In this document: positions 1 to 6,526 of the stretch, in pieces
How positions within the stretch are numbered: the first letter of the stretch is position 1
How the letters are laid out: the number at the start of each line of letters is the position of its first letter
DNA from: Patescibacteria group bacterium
Lineage (GTDB): Bacteria > Patescibacteriota > Patescibacteriia > UBA1558 > S5-K13
Length of the DNA: 6,797 nt
Assembly (NCBI GenBank): GCA_028703545.1
Contig: JAQVMR010000050.1
Location: 1 to 6,797, forward strand
Direction: 5' to 3'
Translations under genes and position numbers: made by a program
The notes under the pieces: model-generated
Told to the model about the DNA's origin: nothing
Seen by the model: only the letters and a program-made list of their open reading frames with translations
The model's database searches: none

Positions 1-711
1 AGACAATTAGATCAGGCAAAGTCAGAATTTTTATCAATTGATTCTCATCAGTTAAGGACCCCACTTACTGGAATAAAAGGATATCTATCTATGATGCTTG
101 ATGGAGATTTTGGAAAATTTTCTGCAAAACAAAATTCAGTTTTAAGGGATGTGTTTTTAGCAAGCGATCGAATGACAAAACTTGTTAATGTATTTTTAAA
201 TGTTTCAAGAATTGAATCAGGAAGATTAAAATTAGATCTCCAGGAAATAGAAATATCTGATATTATAAAAAAATCCCTTGAAGATTTGAAATCAAATGCA
301 GAATTAAAGGGTATTAAATTATTATTTAAAGATTTAAGAAATAAAGAAGGTAAGCAAAAAGTTAAATTAGATCCAGATAAAATAAAAGATGTGGTTTTAA
401 ATTTAATAGACAACGCCCTTAAATATACTATAAGTGGGAGCGTAACAATTGAATTAAATTCTATGGACAATAGTCTTGTTGTGAAAATAATTGATACTGG
501 AATGGGTCTTAGCGAAGAAGAGATAGATAGACTATTTTCTAAATTTTCAAGAGGAAATGATAGTGCAAAAATTAACACAGATGGATCTGGTTTAGGTTTA
601 TATATAGCTAGAAAAATGGTAGAACTTCATGGAGGAAAAATTTGGGCAGAGAGTAAGGGAAGTGGACATGGATCAATATTTCAGTTTACAATACCAACAA
701 ATTTAAAATAA
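1..711 (+). CDS. Sensor histidine kinase, C-terminal catalytic part (5' end cut by window edge)
   Basis: This is the signalling core of a two-component histidine kinase, which autophosphorylates on His and passes the phosphate to a response regulator. The frame is open from base 1, so the N-terminal sensor region is missing and the ATG at 91 is internal. Counting codons from base 1, the H-box SHQLRTPLTGIKGY puts the phospho-accepting His at codon 16. The HATPase domain follows: N-box NLIDNALKYT (about 134-143), G1 box DTGMG (165-169), F-box RLFSKF (177-182) and G2 box GSGLGL (195-200), ending in the usual beta-strand tail. All kinase motifs look intact. No response regulator lies downstream in the window. 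The stop is one base before the next gene, so the kinase is probably co-transcribed with the membrane protein and glycolytic genes. Membrane attachment and signal cannot be judged. The H-box wording resembles CPR kinases. Confidence 0.95.
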   Translation, partial: RQLDQAKSEFLSIDSHQLRTPLTGIKGYLSMMLDGDFGKFSAKQNSVLRDVFLASDRMTKLVNVFLNVSRIESGRLKLDLQEIEISDIIKKSLEDLKSNAELKGIKLLFKDLRNKEGKQKVKLDPDKIKDVVLNLIDNALKYTISGSVTIELNSMDNSLVVKIIDTGMGLSEEEIDRLFSKFSRGNDSAKINTDGSGLGLYIARKMVELHGGKIWAESKGSGHGSIFQFTIPTNLK

Positions 712-712
712 T

Positions 713-1147
713 ATGTATATAATTTATAAAAGCAAACAAAAAATGAGCCTCATGTTTCTGTCCATTTATTTTGTGGTTGTAATTATTTTATTATATTTAT
801 TAAAAATAAACTTTAATTATTTGTGGCTAACTCTATTAATTTTTGATATATTTTTTATATTAAATTTTTATCAGCTTGTTTTTAGAGTCACAAGCGAAGG
901 AATTGAATTTGGCTTCGGGATATTTAAAAGATCTATAAAAAAAGAATATTTAAATTCTGTATATATAGACAATTCAATCGGAAATTTTTTTGGACTTGGA
1001 ATTATTTCAAAAAATAAAAAATATGCCTTTATTGCTAAAAAAGGAGAAGGACTAAATATAAAATTAAAAAATAATATAAATTTTTTTGTAAGCACTAATG
1101 ATGCAGAGCAAATTATAAATATAATAAAAAAAGAAAAATATGTATAA
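713..1147 (+). CDS. Small membrane protein with two N-terminal helices and a PH-like C-terminal domain
   Basis: This is a 144-residue protein I cannot assign to a named gene. Residues about 12-30 and 35-55 are strongly hydrophobic and likely form a transmembrane hairpin with a very short loop. The remainder (about 57-142) is soluble, beta-rich and ends in a helix. It has features seen in bacterial PH-like domains: an 'FRVTSEGIEFGFG' opening strand, a 'GLGI' turn at 94-97, and a final 'FVSTNDAEQIINII' strand plus helix. Such domains often serve as membrane-associated binding or scaffold modules, but no ligand can be inferred. The start is one base after the kinase stop, and the 3' end overlaps pgk by 8 bp (ATGTATAA), suggesting translational coupling. 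M11 is an alternative start that would shorten the basic N-terminus. It could be an accessory of the kinase or a neutral operon passenger. The PH-like call rests on pattern only. Confidence 0.8.
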   Translation: MYIIYKSKQKMSLMFLSIYFVVVIILLYLLKINFNYLWLTLLIFDIFFILNFYQLVFRVTSEGIEFGFGIFKRSIKKEYLNSVYIDNSIGNFFGLGIISKNKKYAFIAKKGEGLNIKLKNNINFFVSTNDAEQIINIIKKEKYV

Positions 1148-2327
1148 AAAGTTAGAAAGTTTAAAAAATTTAAAATCTAAAAAAGTTTTATTAAAGCTGG
1201 ATTTAAATTTATCATTTTTAAAAAATGGAAAAATTGATCCTGAAAATGCATTTAGAGTTGAGGCATCTTTAAAAACAATAAAATATTTAATTAGTAAAAA
1301 AGCAAAAATTGCAATAATTTCATATATTGGAAGACCGGACGGATCTTATGACGCAAAATATAAAATGGGTAAAATGGCTCTTGTTTTATCAAAATATTTA
1401 AATAAAAAGGTTAAAAAATTAAATAGCGCTTTAGCAAGCGATATTTCAAATGATATTTTAAAAATGAGGGATGCTGAAATTGTTTTACTTGAAAATATAA
1501 GATTTTATAAAGAAGAAATGGTAAATGATGATAAAATGGCAAGTGATCTAGCAAAACTTTTTGATATCTATGTAAATGATGCATTTTCAAATGCACACAG
1601 AGAACACATGTCGGCTTGCGCAATATCAAAATATTTACCAAGTTATATAGGGTTTAGATTTGATTATGAAATAAAAGAATTAAATAAAGTTTTGAAAACA
1701 AAATTTAAAAATGCAATATTAATAATAGGTGGAGCAAAAGTAGACACAAAACTTCCCGTAATTTCAAAACTCATAAGTAGATTTGATAAAGTTTTAGTTG
1801 GTGGAGTCATGGCAAATAATTTTTTATACTCAAGAAATATAAATATTGGCAAATCTTTATTTGAAGAAAAATTAATAAAGGCAACAAAAAAAGTTGACTC
1901 AAAAAAAATTATAATTCCAGTTGATGTTGTTGTTTCAGAGAATATTGATGAAAAATCAGAATTTCAAATTAAAGATATAAAAAATATTGAAAAAAATGAT
2001 ATAATATTAGATATTGGTCCAAAAACAGTTAAAATATATTTAGATTATATTAAAAAAGCTAAATTTATTTTATGGAATGGACCATTGGGGTATTTTGAAA
2101 TTAAAAAATATAGAAAAGCAACTGAATCGATGATAAAAGAAATTAAGAGATCCCGGGCTATTAAATACTCAGGAGGTGGTGAAACAGTAGGACTTTTGAA
2201 TGAATTAAAAATGAAAAATGCTTTTAATTTTATATCAACTGGCGGAGGGGCAATGTTAGAATTTTTGTCGGGTAAAAAATTACCAGGAATTACATATTTG
2301 GAAAAAAATAAATTAAAAATTAAATAA
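1140..2327 (+). CDS. pgk: Phosphoglycerate kinase
   Basis: Cytosolic glycolytic enzyme that transfers the phosphate of 1,3-bisphosphoglycerate to ADP, giving 3-phosphoglycerate and ATP. At 395 residues it has the normal bacterial length. Motifs run in order: KLDLN (D21, N23), substrate Arg R39, the SxxGRP loop at 61-66, LLENIRF (R121), YVNDAFSNAHR (H153, R154), GGAKVDTK with the two phosphate-binding lysines K200 and K204, WNGPLG, GGGET (345-349) and STGGGA (366-371). Oddities: the usual His of the basic patch ('SHLGRP') is Tyr62, and the nucleotide-site GGGDT is GGGET. The overall fit is good and I expect an active enzyme. The ATG overlaps the upstream stop by 8 bp, and only a purine-rich run precedes it rather than a clear Shine-Dalgarno. 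It leads the lower-glycolysis block of the operon. Confidence 0.97.
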   Translation: MYKKLESLKNLKSKKVLLKLDLNLSFLKNGKIDPENAFRVEASLKTIKYLISKKAKIAIISYIGRPDGSYDAKYKMGKMALVLSKYLNKKVKKLNSALASDISNDILKMRDAEIVLLENIRFYKEEMVNDDKMASDLAKLFDIYVNDAFSNAHREHMSACAISKYLPSYIGFRFDYEIKELNKVLKTKFKNAILIIGGAKVDTKLPVISKLISRFDKVLVGGVMANNFLYSRNINIGKSLFEEKLIKATKKVDSKKIIIPVDVVVSENIDEKSEFQIKDIKNIEKNDIILDIGPKTVKIYLDYIKKAKFILWNGPLGYFEIKKYRKATESMIKEIKRSRAIKYSGGGETVGLLNELKMKNAFNFISTGGGAMLEFLSGKKLPGITYLEKNKLKIK

Positions 2328-2356
2328 ATCTTCGATTTTTATTCGAAATTAAAATA

Positions 2357-3616
2357 ATGTCAAAAATAGAAAAAATATTTGCAAGGGAAGTATTGGGTAG
2401 CTATGGTGTTCCAACTGTTAGCACCACCGTCTTTTTAGATAATGATAAATATGCCTTTGCTTCTGTGCCATCTGGGATTACTGTTTCTAAAAGTGAAGCA
2501 TATGAACTTAGAGATAGAGACAGTAAAAGATATAATGGTATGGGAGTTTTAAAGGCGGTTAATAATGTTAATACTAAAATTAGCGACTTACTATGTGGAC
2601 TGAGTATTGAGGATCCAGTATCTTTGGATAAAAAAATGATAGAATTTGATTCTACTGAAAATAAAGAAAATCTAGGCGCAAATGCAATTTTATGTGTTTC
2701 AATAGCGCTACATAAATTATGTGCTATTTCTCAGAATAAAAAATTGTATAATTTTATAAAGGAATATTATGGATTTTCTCATAAATTATTTTTACCAAGC
2801 CCAATAATAGGACTTATAAGTGGAGCAAAGCATAATGATTTTATTTTAGATTTTCAGGGCTTTTGGATAATTCCAGAAAATTTTAATAATTTTAATGATA
2901 AACTAAGAGCTGGTTCTGAAATATTTCATAATTTAGGAAATATTTTATCTTCAAACAAAAAAGATTCCAAGATGTGCAGTGTCGGTACATATGTACCAAA
3001 ATTTTCAAGCATAGATGAAGTGTGGTTTTTTATAATTGAAGCCATTAAAAGATCTTCTTATAATGATAAAATTAAATTGGGTGTTGATCCGGGTGCTTCA
3101 AATATATTTAATCAATATAGTAAAAAGTATTCCATTAAATTAGATAAAAAAGACTTATTAGGAACAGAATTAATTAATTATTATTTAGATTGGATTAAAA
3201 AATATAAAATTAATTTTTTTGAAGATCCTTTTGATGAAAATGATTTAAACACCTGGGCTAGTTTTAAGCAAATTTTAGATAAAGTGTCTAAAGACACAAA
3301 GTTAATAGGAGATGATTTGTTTTCTACAAATATTGAAAGATTAAAGTTGGGAGTAAAAAATAATCTTGCAAATTCAATAGCAATAAAACCATCACAAATA
3401 GGAAGTGTTTCTGAAACCATAGATTGTATCAAATTTGCTCAAGATAATTTATATGATATTATTATTGAAAATCGTAGTGCGGAGACAAATGATGATTTTA
3501 TTTCCGATCTGTCTGTCGGTGTTGGTGCTCAGTATATAAAGGCGGGTGCTCCATCAAGAGGAGAAAGAATTATTAAATATAATAGATTATTAGAGATAGA
3601 AGACGAACTCATTTAA
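2357..3616 (+). CDS. Divergent enolase-family protein lacking canonical catalytic residues
   Basis: The 419-residue protein aligns with enolase (2-phosphoglycerate to phosphoenolpyruvate) along its whole length: VPSG loop, RYNGMGVLKAVNNVN, LGANAILCVS, GDDLFSTN, IKPSQIGS, RSAET and a SRGERIIKYNRLLEIEDEL C-terminus. Kept residues include H159, likely metal ligands D244, E289 and D319/D320, base-type K344, R373 and K395. Key residues are lost: the 'QEF' glutamate is Gly168; the 'GDEGG' motif is replaced by GTYVPK (210-215), removing the second glutamate; and the 'SHRSGE' histidine is Asn372. The N-terminal EILDSRGNPTV signature reads EVLGSYGVPTV, and the substrate loop GASTG reads GITVS. The frame is intact with no stops, so it is not a simple pseudogene. 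It may be a repurposed enzyme or a pseudoenzyme, with a true enolase perhaps elsewhere in the genome. It lies 29 bp after pgk and 17 bp before gpmI. No Shine-Dalgarno is seen. Family assignment is firm; activity is doubtful. Confidence 0.92.
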   Translation: MSKIEKIFAREVLGSYGVPTVSTTVFLDNDKYAFASVPSGITVSKSEAYELRDRDSKRYNGMGVLKAVNNVNTKISDLLCGLSIEDPVSLDKKMIEFDSTENKENLGANAILCVSIALHKLCAISQNKKLYNFIKEYYGFSHKLFLPSPIIGLISGAKHNDFILDFQGFWIIPENFNNFNDKLRAGSEIFHNLGNILSSNKKDSKMCSVGTYVPKFSSIDEVWFFIIEAIKRSSYNDKIKLGVDPGASNIFNQYSKKYSIKLDKKDLLGTELINYYLDWIKKYKINFFEDPFDENDLNTWASFKQILDKVSKDTKLIGDDLFSTNIERLKLGVKNNLANSIAIKPSQIGSVSETIDCIKFAQDNLYDIIIENRSAETNDDFISDLSVGVGAQYIKAGAPSRGERIIKYNRLLEIEDELI

Positions 3617-3633
3617 TTTTAAATTTAAAACCA

Positions 3634-5190
3634 ATGAACAAAATATCAGAAAAATATTTGTTAATAATTTTAGATGGTTGGGGGATCACCAAACCATCAA
3701 TTGGTAATGCTATTACACTTGCAAAAACACCGGCATATGATTTTTTTATAAAAAATTATCCAAATACTTTGCTTGAGGCACATGGATCATCAGTTGGACT
3801 TCCAAAAAATCAAGATGGAAATTCTGAGGCCGGGCATATGAATATAGGAGCAGGAATAATTGTTTTACAAGACGATATTTATATAACAAAAGCAATCGAA
3901 CAGGGGATATTTTTTAAAAATCCAGCTTTTTTAGAGGCATTAAATCATTCAAAAAAATATAAATCAAATATTCATTTGATTGGAATTTTAAGTGGTGATC
4001 AAAGTCCACATGTTAACCCCAAGCATGTTAATGCGCTTTTGCAGCTTTTAGAAGAAAGGGGACTTAAAAAAATATACTTACATCTATTTACAGACGGAAG
4101 AGATTCTTCTCAGCATGGTAGTATTAAATTTTTGAAAGAACTAAAATCGCATTTTAAAAATGGAGAAATAATCGCTTCAATTATGGGAAGATTTTATGCA
4201 ATGGATAGGAATAAAGTATGGTTTAGAACAGAATTAGCTTACAATGCCACGGTAAATGGAAAGGGCCTAAGAGTTGATTCAGCAGAGGATGCAATTACAA
4301 GGGCATATAATCGTGGTGAAACTGATGAATTTATAAAGCCAAGTGTGATTTATAAAAATGGAAAACCAGTTGGAAAAGTATCTGACAATGATTCAATAAT
4401 ATTTTTTAATTTAAGATCAGATAGGGCAAGACAACTTACAAAATTATTTGTACAACATGACGTATGCGAGAAAAATAAATGTTCTATAAAGAGGGGGGAG
4501 CATTTAAAAAATATTAAGTTTGTTTCAATGACGGATTTCGGTCCAGATTTAGATAATATTTTAACTGCATTTCCATCAAGAAATATAAAGGAAACACTAC
4601 CAATGCAATTATCACATTTAAGGCAGTTGTATATATCAGAAAGTGAAAAATTTGCTCACGTTACGTATTTTATAAATGGAGGATATAAAGATCCAGTTGG
4701 AAATGAATCTCGCGAAATGATTCCTTCGCCAAGTGTAAATTCATATTCATTAATACCACAGATGAGCATAGATAAATTAGCAAAAAAAGTTGTAAATTAT
4801 ATAAAAACAGATAAATATGATTTTATATGTGTAAATTTTGCAAATCCAGATATGGTTGCCCACTCCGGAGATTTAAAAGCTGGAATAAAAGCAGTCGAGT
4901 CAGTTGATAAGAGTTTGCAATTTATCAAAGATTCTTTAAAAGAAACTGATGTCACAATGTTTATAACAGCTGATCATGGCAATATAGAGGAAATGATAGA
5001 TTTAGATACTGGAGAAATAAACACATCTCATTCAACAAATCCAGTTCCATTTATATTGGCCTCAAAGAAGTATAAAAACAAAAAATTAAGAAATGGGGGA
5101 ATTTTGGGAGATATAGCACCAACAATACTTGATGTTATGAATTTACAAAAACCAAAAGAGATGAAAAGGGAAAGTTTAATTATAAAATAA
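3634..5190 (+). CDS. gpmI: 2,3-bisphosphoglycerate-independent phosphoglycerate mutase
   Basis: Interconverts 3- and 2-phosphoglycerate through a phosphoserine intermediate, using two metal ions (usually Mn). At 518 residues it matches the family length. Phosphatase-domain residues are all present: D14 (ILDGWG), catalytic S64 (GNSEAGH), D406 and H410 (NFANPDMVAH), D447 and H448 (TADHGN), and H466 (SHSTNPVPF). The inserted transferase domain shows SPHVNPKH (H126), DGRD (154-157), GRFYAMDR (R186, R192) and NLRSDRAR (R261, R264). K339 (SESEKFAHVT) is also present. Small departures are GAGI for the usual GAGR near 74 and SPHVNPKH in place of GVHSH. The ATG is 17 bp after the enolase-like stop, with no Shine-Dalgarno. 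Between pgk and a product-side enolase relative, it fits a lower-glycolysis operon. This is the most conventional enzyme of the set. Confidence 0.97.
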   Translation: MNKISEKYLLIILDGWGITKPSIGNAITLAKTPAYDFFIKNYPNTLLEAHGSSVGLPKNQDGNSEAGHMNIGAGIIVLQDDIYITKAIEQGIFFKNPAFLEALNHSKKYKSNIHLIGILSGDQSPHVNPKHVNALLQLLEERGLKKIYLHLFTDGRDSSQHGSIKFLKELKSHFKNGEIIASIMGRFYAMDRNKVWFRTELAYNATVNGKGLRVDSAEDAITRAYNRGETDEFIKPSVIYKNGKPVGKVSDNDSIIFFNLRSDRARQLTKLFVQHDVCEKNKCSIKRGEHLKNIKFVSMTDFGPDLDNILTAFPSRNIKETLPMQLSHLRQLYISESEKFAHVTYFINGGYKDPVGNESREMIPSPSVNSYSLIPQMSIDKLAKKVVNYIKTDKYDFICVNFANPDMVAHSGDLKAGIKAVESVDKSLQFIKDSLKETDVTMFITADHGNIEEMIDLDTGEINTSHSTNPVPFILASKKYKNKKLRNGGILGDIAPTILDVMNLQKPKEMKRESLIIK

Positions 5191-5192
5191 TT

Positions 5193-5984
5193 ATGGATCA
5201 ATCAAGGTTAAAACCAGTTTGTCTTATTATTATAGATTCTTTTGATATAAATTACCTATCTAATGATATGAGTAATTTTTCATATTTAAAAAATTTAGCA
5301 GAAAATTTTCCATTTTTTGTTTTAAGATCAACAGATATAAATGTAGATTATCCATGGAACTCATATTTAGAATTGGGAACAGGGTTAAATATAAAAGATG
5401 AATTTCAAAGAATTTCCCTCTCAAGTATTATTAACGACGCAGGATTAAAACAATTATATGTTGCAGAATCAGAGATGTATGGAAATATTTTATTTTTCTT
5501 TTCAAATAAAGAAAGATTAAATGATCAAAAAATTACAAAAATAATTATAAGTGAAACAAAATCAGATGATTATATAAAAAATACAGATATGATGGCGGGT
5601 TCTATAACATCAAAATTTTTAAAAGAAATAGATAGAAAAATATATGACTTTGCGCTCATCTCATACCCTAATTTATTAAATGATAACATAGAAGAGGTTT
5701 CTCAAATTTTGTCTCCAAAAATAAAATCAATAGTTGATACAGTTTTAGCTTTTAATGGCGCGGTTTTTATTAGTTCTAATTCATCAAAAAATAAAGATAA
5801 TAATTTTGTGCCCCTTTTAATGATTTCAAGAGAGTGGAAAGATAAAAGTTTTATAGATCATAATCACTTTAAACAATTAAATAAGCAAAGTATTTCTGGT
5901 AATACTTATGACATAGCAGCAACAATACTCAAAGTGATGGGACTTGAAAAACCCACAGAAATGAAGGGCAGTTCTTTAATATAA
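5193..5984 (+). CDS. Truncated GpmI-like alkaline-phosphatase-superfamily protein, probably not a mutase
   Basis: This 263-residue protein has no assured function but is recognisably derived from a phosphoglycerate mutase phosphatase domain. CLIIIDSFD (D15) matches ILDGWG; WNSYLELGTGLN (S57) sits where NSEAGHMNIGAG is expected; GLKQLYVAESE matches HLRQLYISESE of the preceding gene; YDFALISYPN matches YDFICVNFANPD; and the tail YDIAATILKVMGLEKPTEMKGSSLI matches the GpmI C-terminus closely. The entire transferase insertion is absent. Most metal ligands are gone: the region of TADHGN reads SSNSSKN (194-200), the NPD aspartate is missing, and the HSTNPVPF histidine is lost (NNFVPLL). The frame is clean. 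It starts 2 bp after the gpmI stop, so translation is probably coupled, and it ends the operon. Likely a tandem duplicate turned accessory or pseudoenzyme; a phosphatase with altered metal use is an alternative. Confidence 0.85.
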   Translation: MDQSRLKPVCLIIIDSFDINYLSNDMSNFSYLKNLAENFPFFVLRSTDINVDYPWNSYLELGTGLNIKDEFQRISLSSIINDAGLKQLYVAESEMYGNILFFFSNKERLNDQKITKIIISETKSDDYIKNTDMMAGSITSKFLKEIDRKIYDFALISYPNLLNDNIEEVSQILSPKIKSIVDTVLAFNGAVFISSNSSKNKDNNFVPLLMISREWKDKSFIDHNHFKQLNKQSISGNTYDIAATILKVMGLEKPTEMKGSSLI

Positions 5985-5999
5985 AAAATTTTATAAAAT

Positions 6000-6030
6000 A
6001 AAAAATGAACACAAAATTTGTTCATTTTTT
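6000..6030. terminator. Bidirectional intrinsic terminator between convergent genes
   Basis: A perfect inverted repeat lies in the 62-bp gap between the converging genes. The core is ATGAAC (6005-6010) paired with GTTCAT (6020-6025), and the arms extend through A/T pairs to 6000 and 6030. On the + strand the core is followed directly by a T run to 6031 and then more T-rich sequence. On the minus strand the core is likewise followed by T's, from the A run at 6000-6004. It can therefore end both the glycolytic operon and the PAP2-like gene. The GC content of the stem is low, as expected in this genome. Confidence 0.75.
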
Positions 6031-6046
6031 TGATTTATTTTTTGTT

Positions 6047-6481
6047 TTATATTAGGTAAAATAATACTACAACAGGAATTAATATTCCAACAAGTATTCC
6101 TATAATTGCTTGAGATATTGTATGAGCGATGCGTTCATTCATAACCTCATATCTGTATTCTAATTCATCTGGTAAATCTTTTATTAATTTATTTATTGCT
6201 ATTCCTTGTTTTGACATAAATCCTCGAAGTCCAACAGCGTCAATTATTACAATAAGAGCAAAAAATAAACTTATTGCAAATTCAGGAGAGTAAAAACCCC
6301 TAACAATAGCAATTGTTGTCGTAAGAGAAGAGACCAGTGCACTGTGAGAAGAAGGCATACCACCGTAAGAAAATATATCTTTCATAGAAAAACGACCCCT
6401 CATAATTGATATGATTGGTTTAAATACAAATTGAGATAAAAAAATTGTAATAATAGGTATTGTTATAAATATGAATTTCAT
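6047..6481 (-). CDS. Divergent PAP2 family membrane protein (DUF212, YuiD-like)
   Basis: A 144-residue integral membrane protein of the DUF212/YuiD group, distant relatives of PAP2 lipid phosphatases whose reaction is not established. Hydrophobic segments lie at about 3-20, 48-62, 68-84 and 123-143. Family landmarks are GGMPSSHSALVSSL (41-54, H46, resembling the PAP2 PSGH motif), IDAVGLRGFMSKQG (80-93) and a late His in RIAHTISQAIIG (H120) that could correspond to the third PAP2 motif. FKPIISIMRGR near 20-30 is a weak candidate for the first motif. The length is typical. The start is secure: an in-frame TAA lies just upstream and no other start codon intervenes. No Shine-Dalgarno is present. 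It diverges from uppP with 45 bp between starts and converges on the glycolytic operon. The adjacency to uppP hints at a role near polyprenyl phosphate metabolism, which is inference only. Confidence 0.92.
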   Translation of the reverse strand: MKFIFITIPIITIFLSQFVFKPIISIMRGRFSMKDIFSYGGMPSSHSALVSSLTTTIAIVRGFYSPEFAISLFFALIVIIDAVGLRGFMSKQGIAINKLIKDLPDELEYRYEVMNERIAHTISQAIIGILVGILIPVVVLFYLI

Positions 6482-6489
6482 ACTATAAT
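6460..6489 (+). promoter_or_regulatory. Weak candidate promoter for uppP
   Basis: On the + strand, TTGTTA (6460-6465) and a perfect TATAAT (6484-6489) are 18 bp apart. A second TATAAT at 6490-6495 and a TATTAT at 6498-6503 are alternatives with poorer -35 partners. Transcription from the first would begin near 6496 and leave a leader of about 30 bases before the uppP ATG. The -35 lies inside the 5' coding part of the divergent gene. The AT-rich background makes this a low-confidence call. Confidence 0.3.
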
Positions 6490-6516
6490 TATAATAGTAT
6501 TATAAAAAATATTCAA
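6481..6516 (-). promoter_or_regulatory. Candidate sigma-70-type promoter for the PAP2-like gene, apparently leaderless
   Basis: Reading the minus strand, a TTGAAT -35-like hexamer (6516-6511) is followed after 17 bp by a perfect TATAAT -10 (6493-6488). The expected start of transcription, seven bases past the -10, falls on the A of the ATG at 6481. This would give a leaderless transcript, consistent with the absence of a Shine-Dalgarno sequence. The region is AT-rich, so TATAAT matches can arise by chance; it is the spacing and position that raise the call. Confidence 0.5.
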
Positions 6517-6526
6517 CAACAAAGGT

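Noticed and set aside
48..578. Long open frame on the minus strand opposite the histidine kinase
   Set aside because: It is antisense to an HATPase domain with all motifs intact, and its translation is low-complexity Ser/Leu/Phe-rich with no recognisable domain.
2331..2347. Small inverted repeat TTCGA / TCGAA with a 7-base loop between pgk and the enolase-like gene
   Set aside because: The stem is only 5 bp, with mismatches outside and no T run after it, so it is not convincing as a terminator or regulatory hairpin.
2357..3616. Possibility that the enolase-like gene is a frameshifted or misassembled true enolase
   Set aside because: Family motifs stay in one frame to the C-terminus, and the key Glu to Gly change needs two base substitutions, so simple sequencing error does not explain it.
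3617..3630. Perfect 14-bp palindrome TTTTAAATTTAAAA before gpmI
   Set aside because: It is composed only of A and T in a very AT-rich spacer, so it is expected by chance and unlikely to form a stable hairpin or a specific operator.
4493..4498. Six-G run inside gpmI
   Set aside because: It is short, in frame (R-G-E), and the protein aligns with the family on both sides, so there is no sign of slippage.
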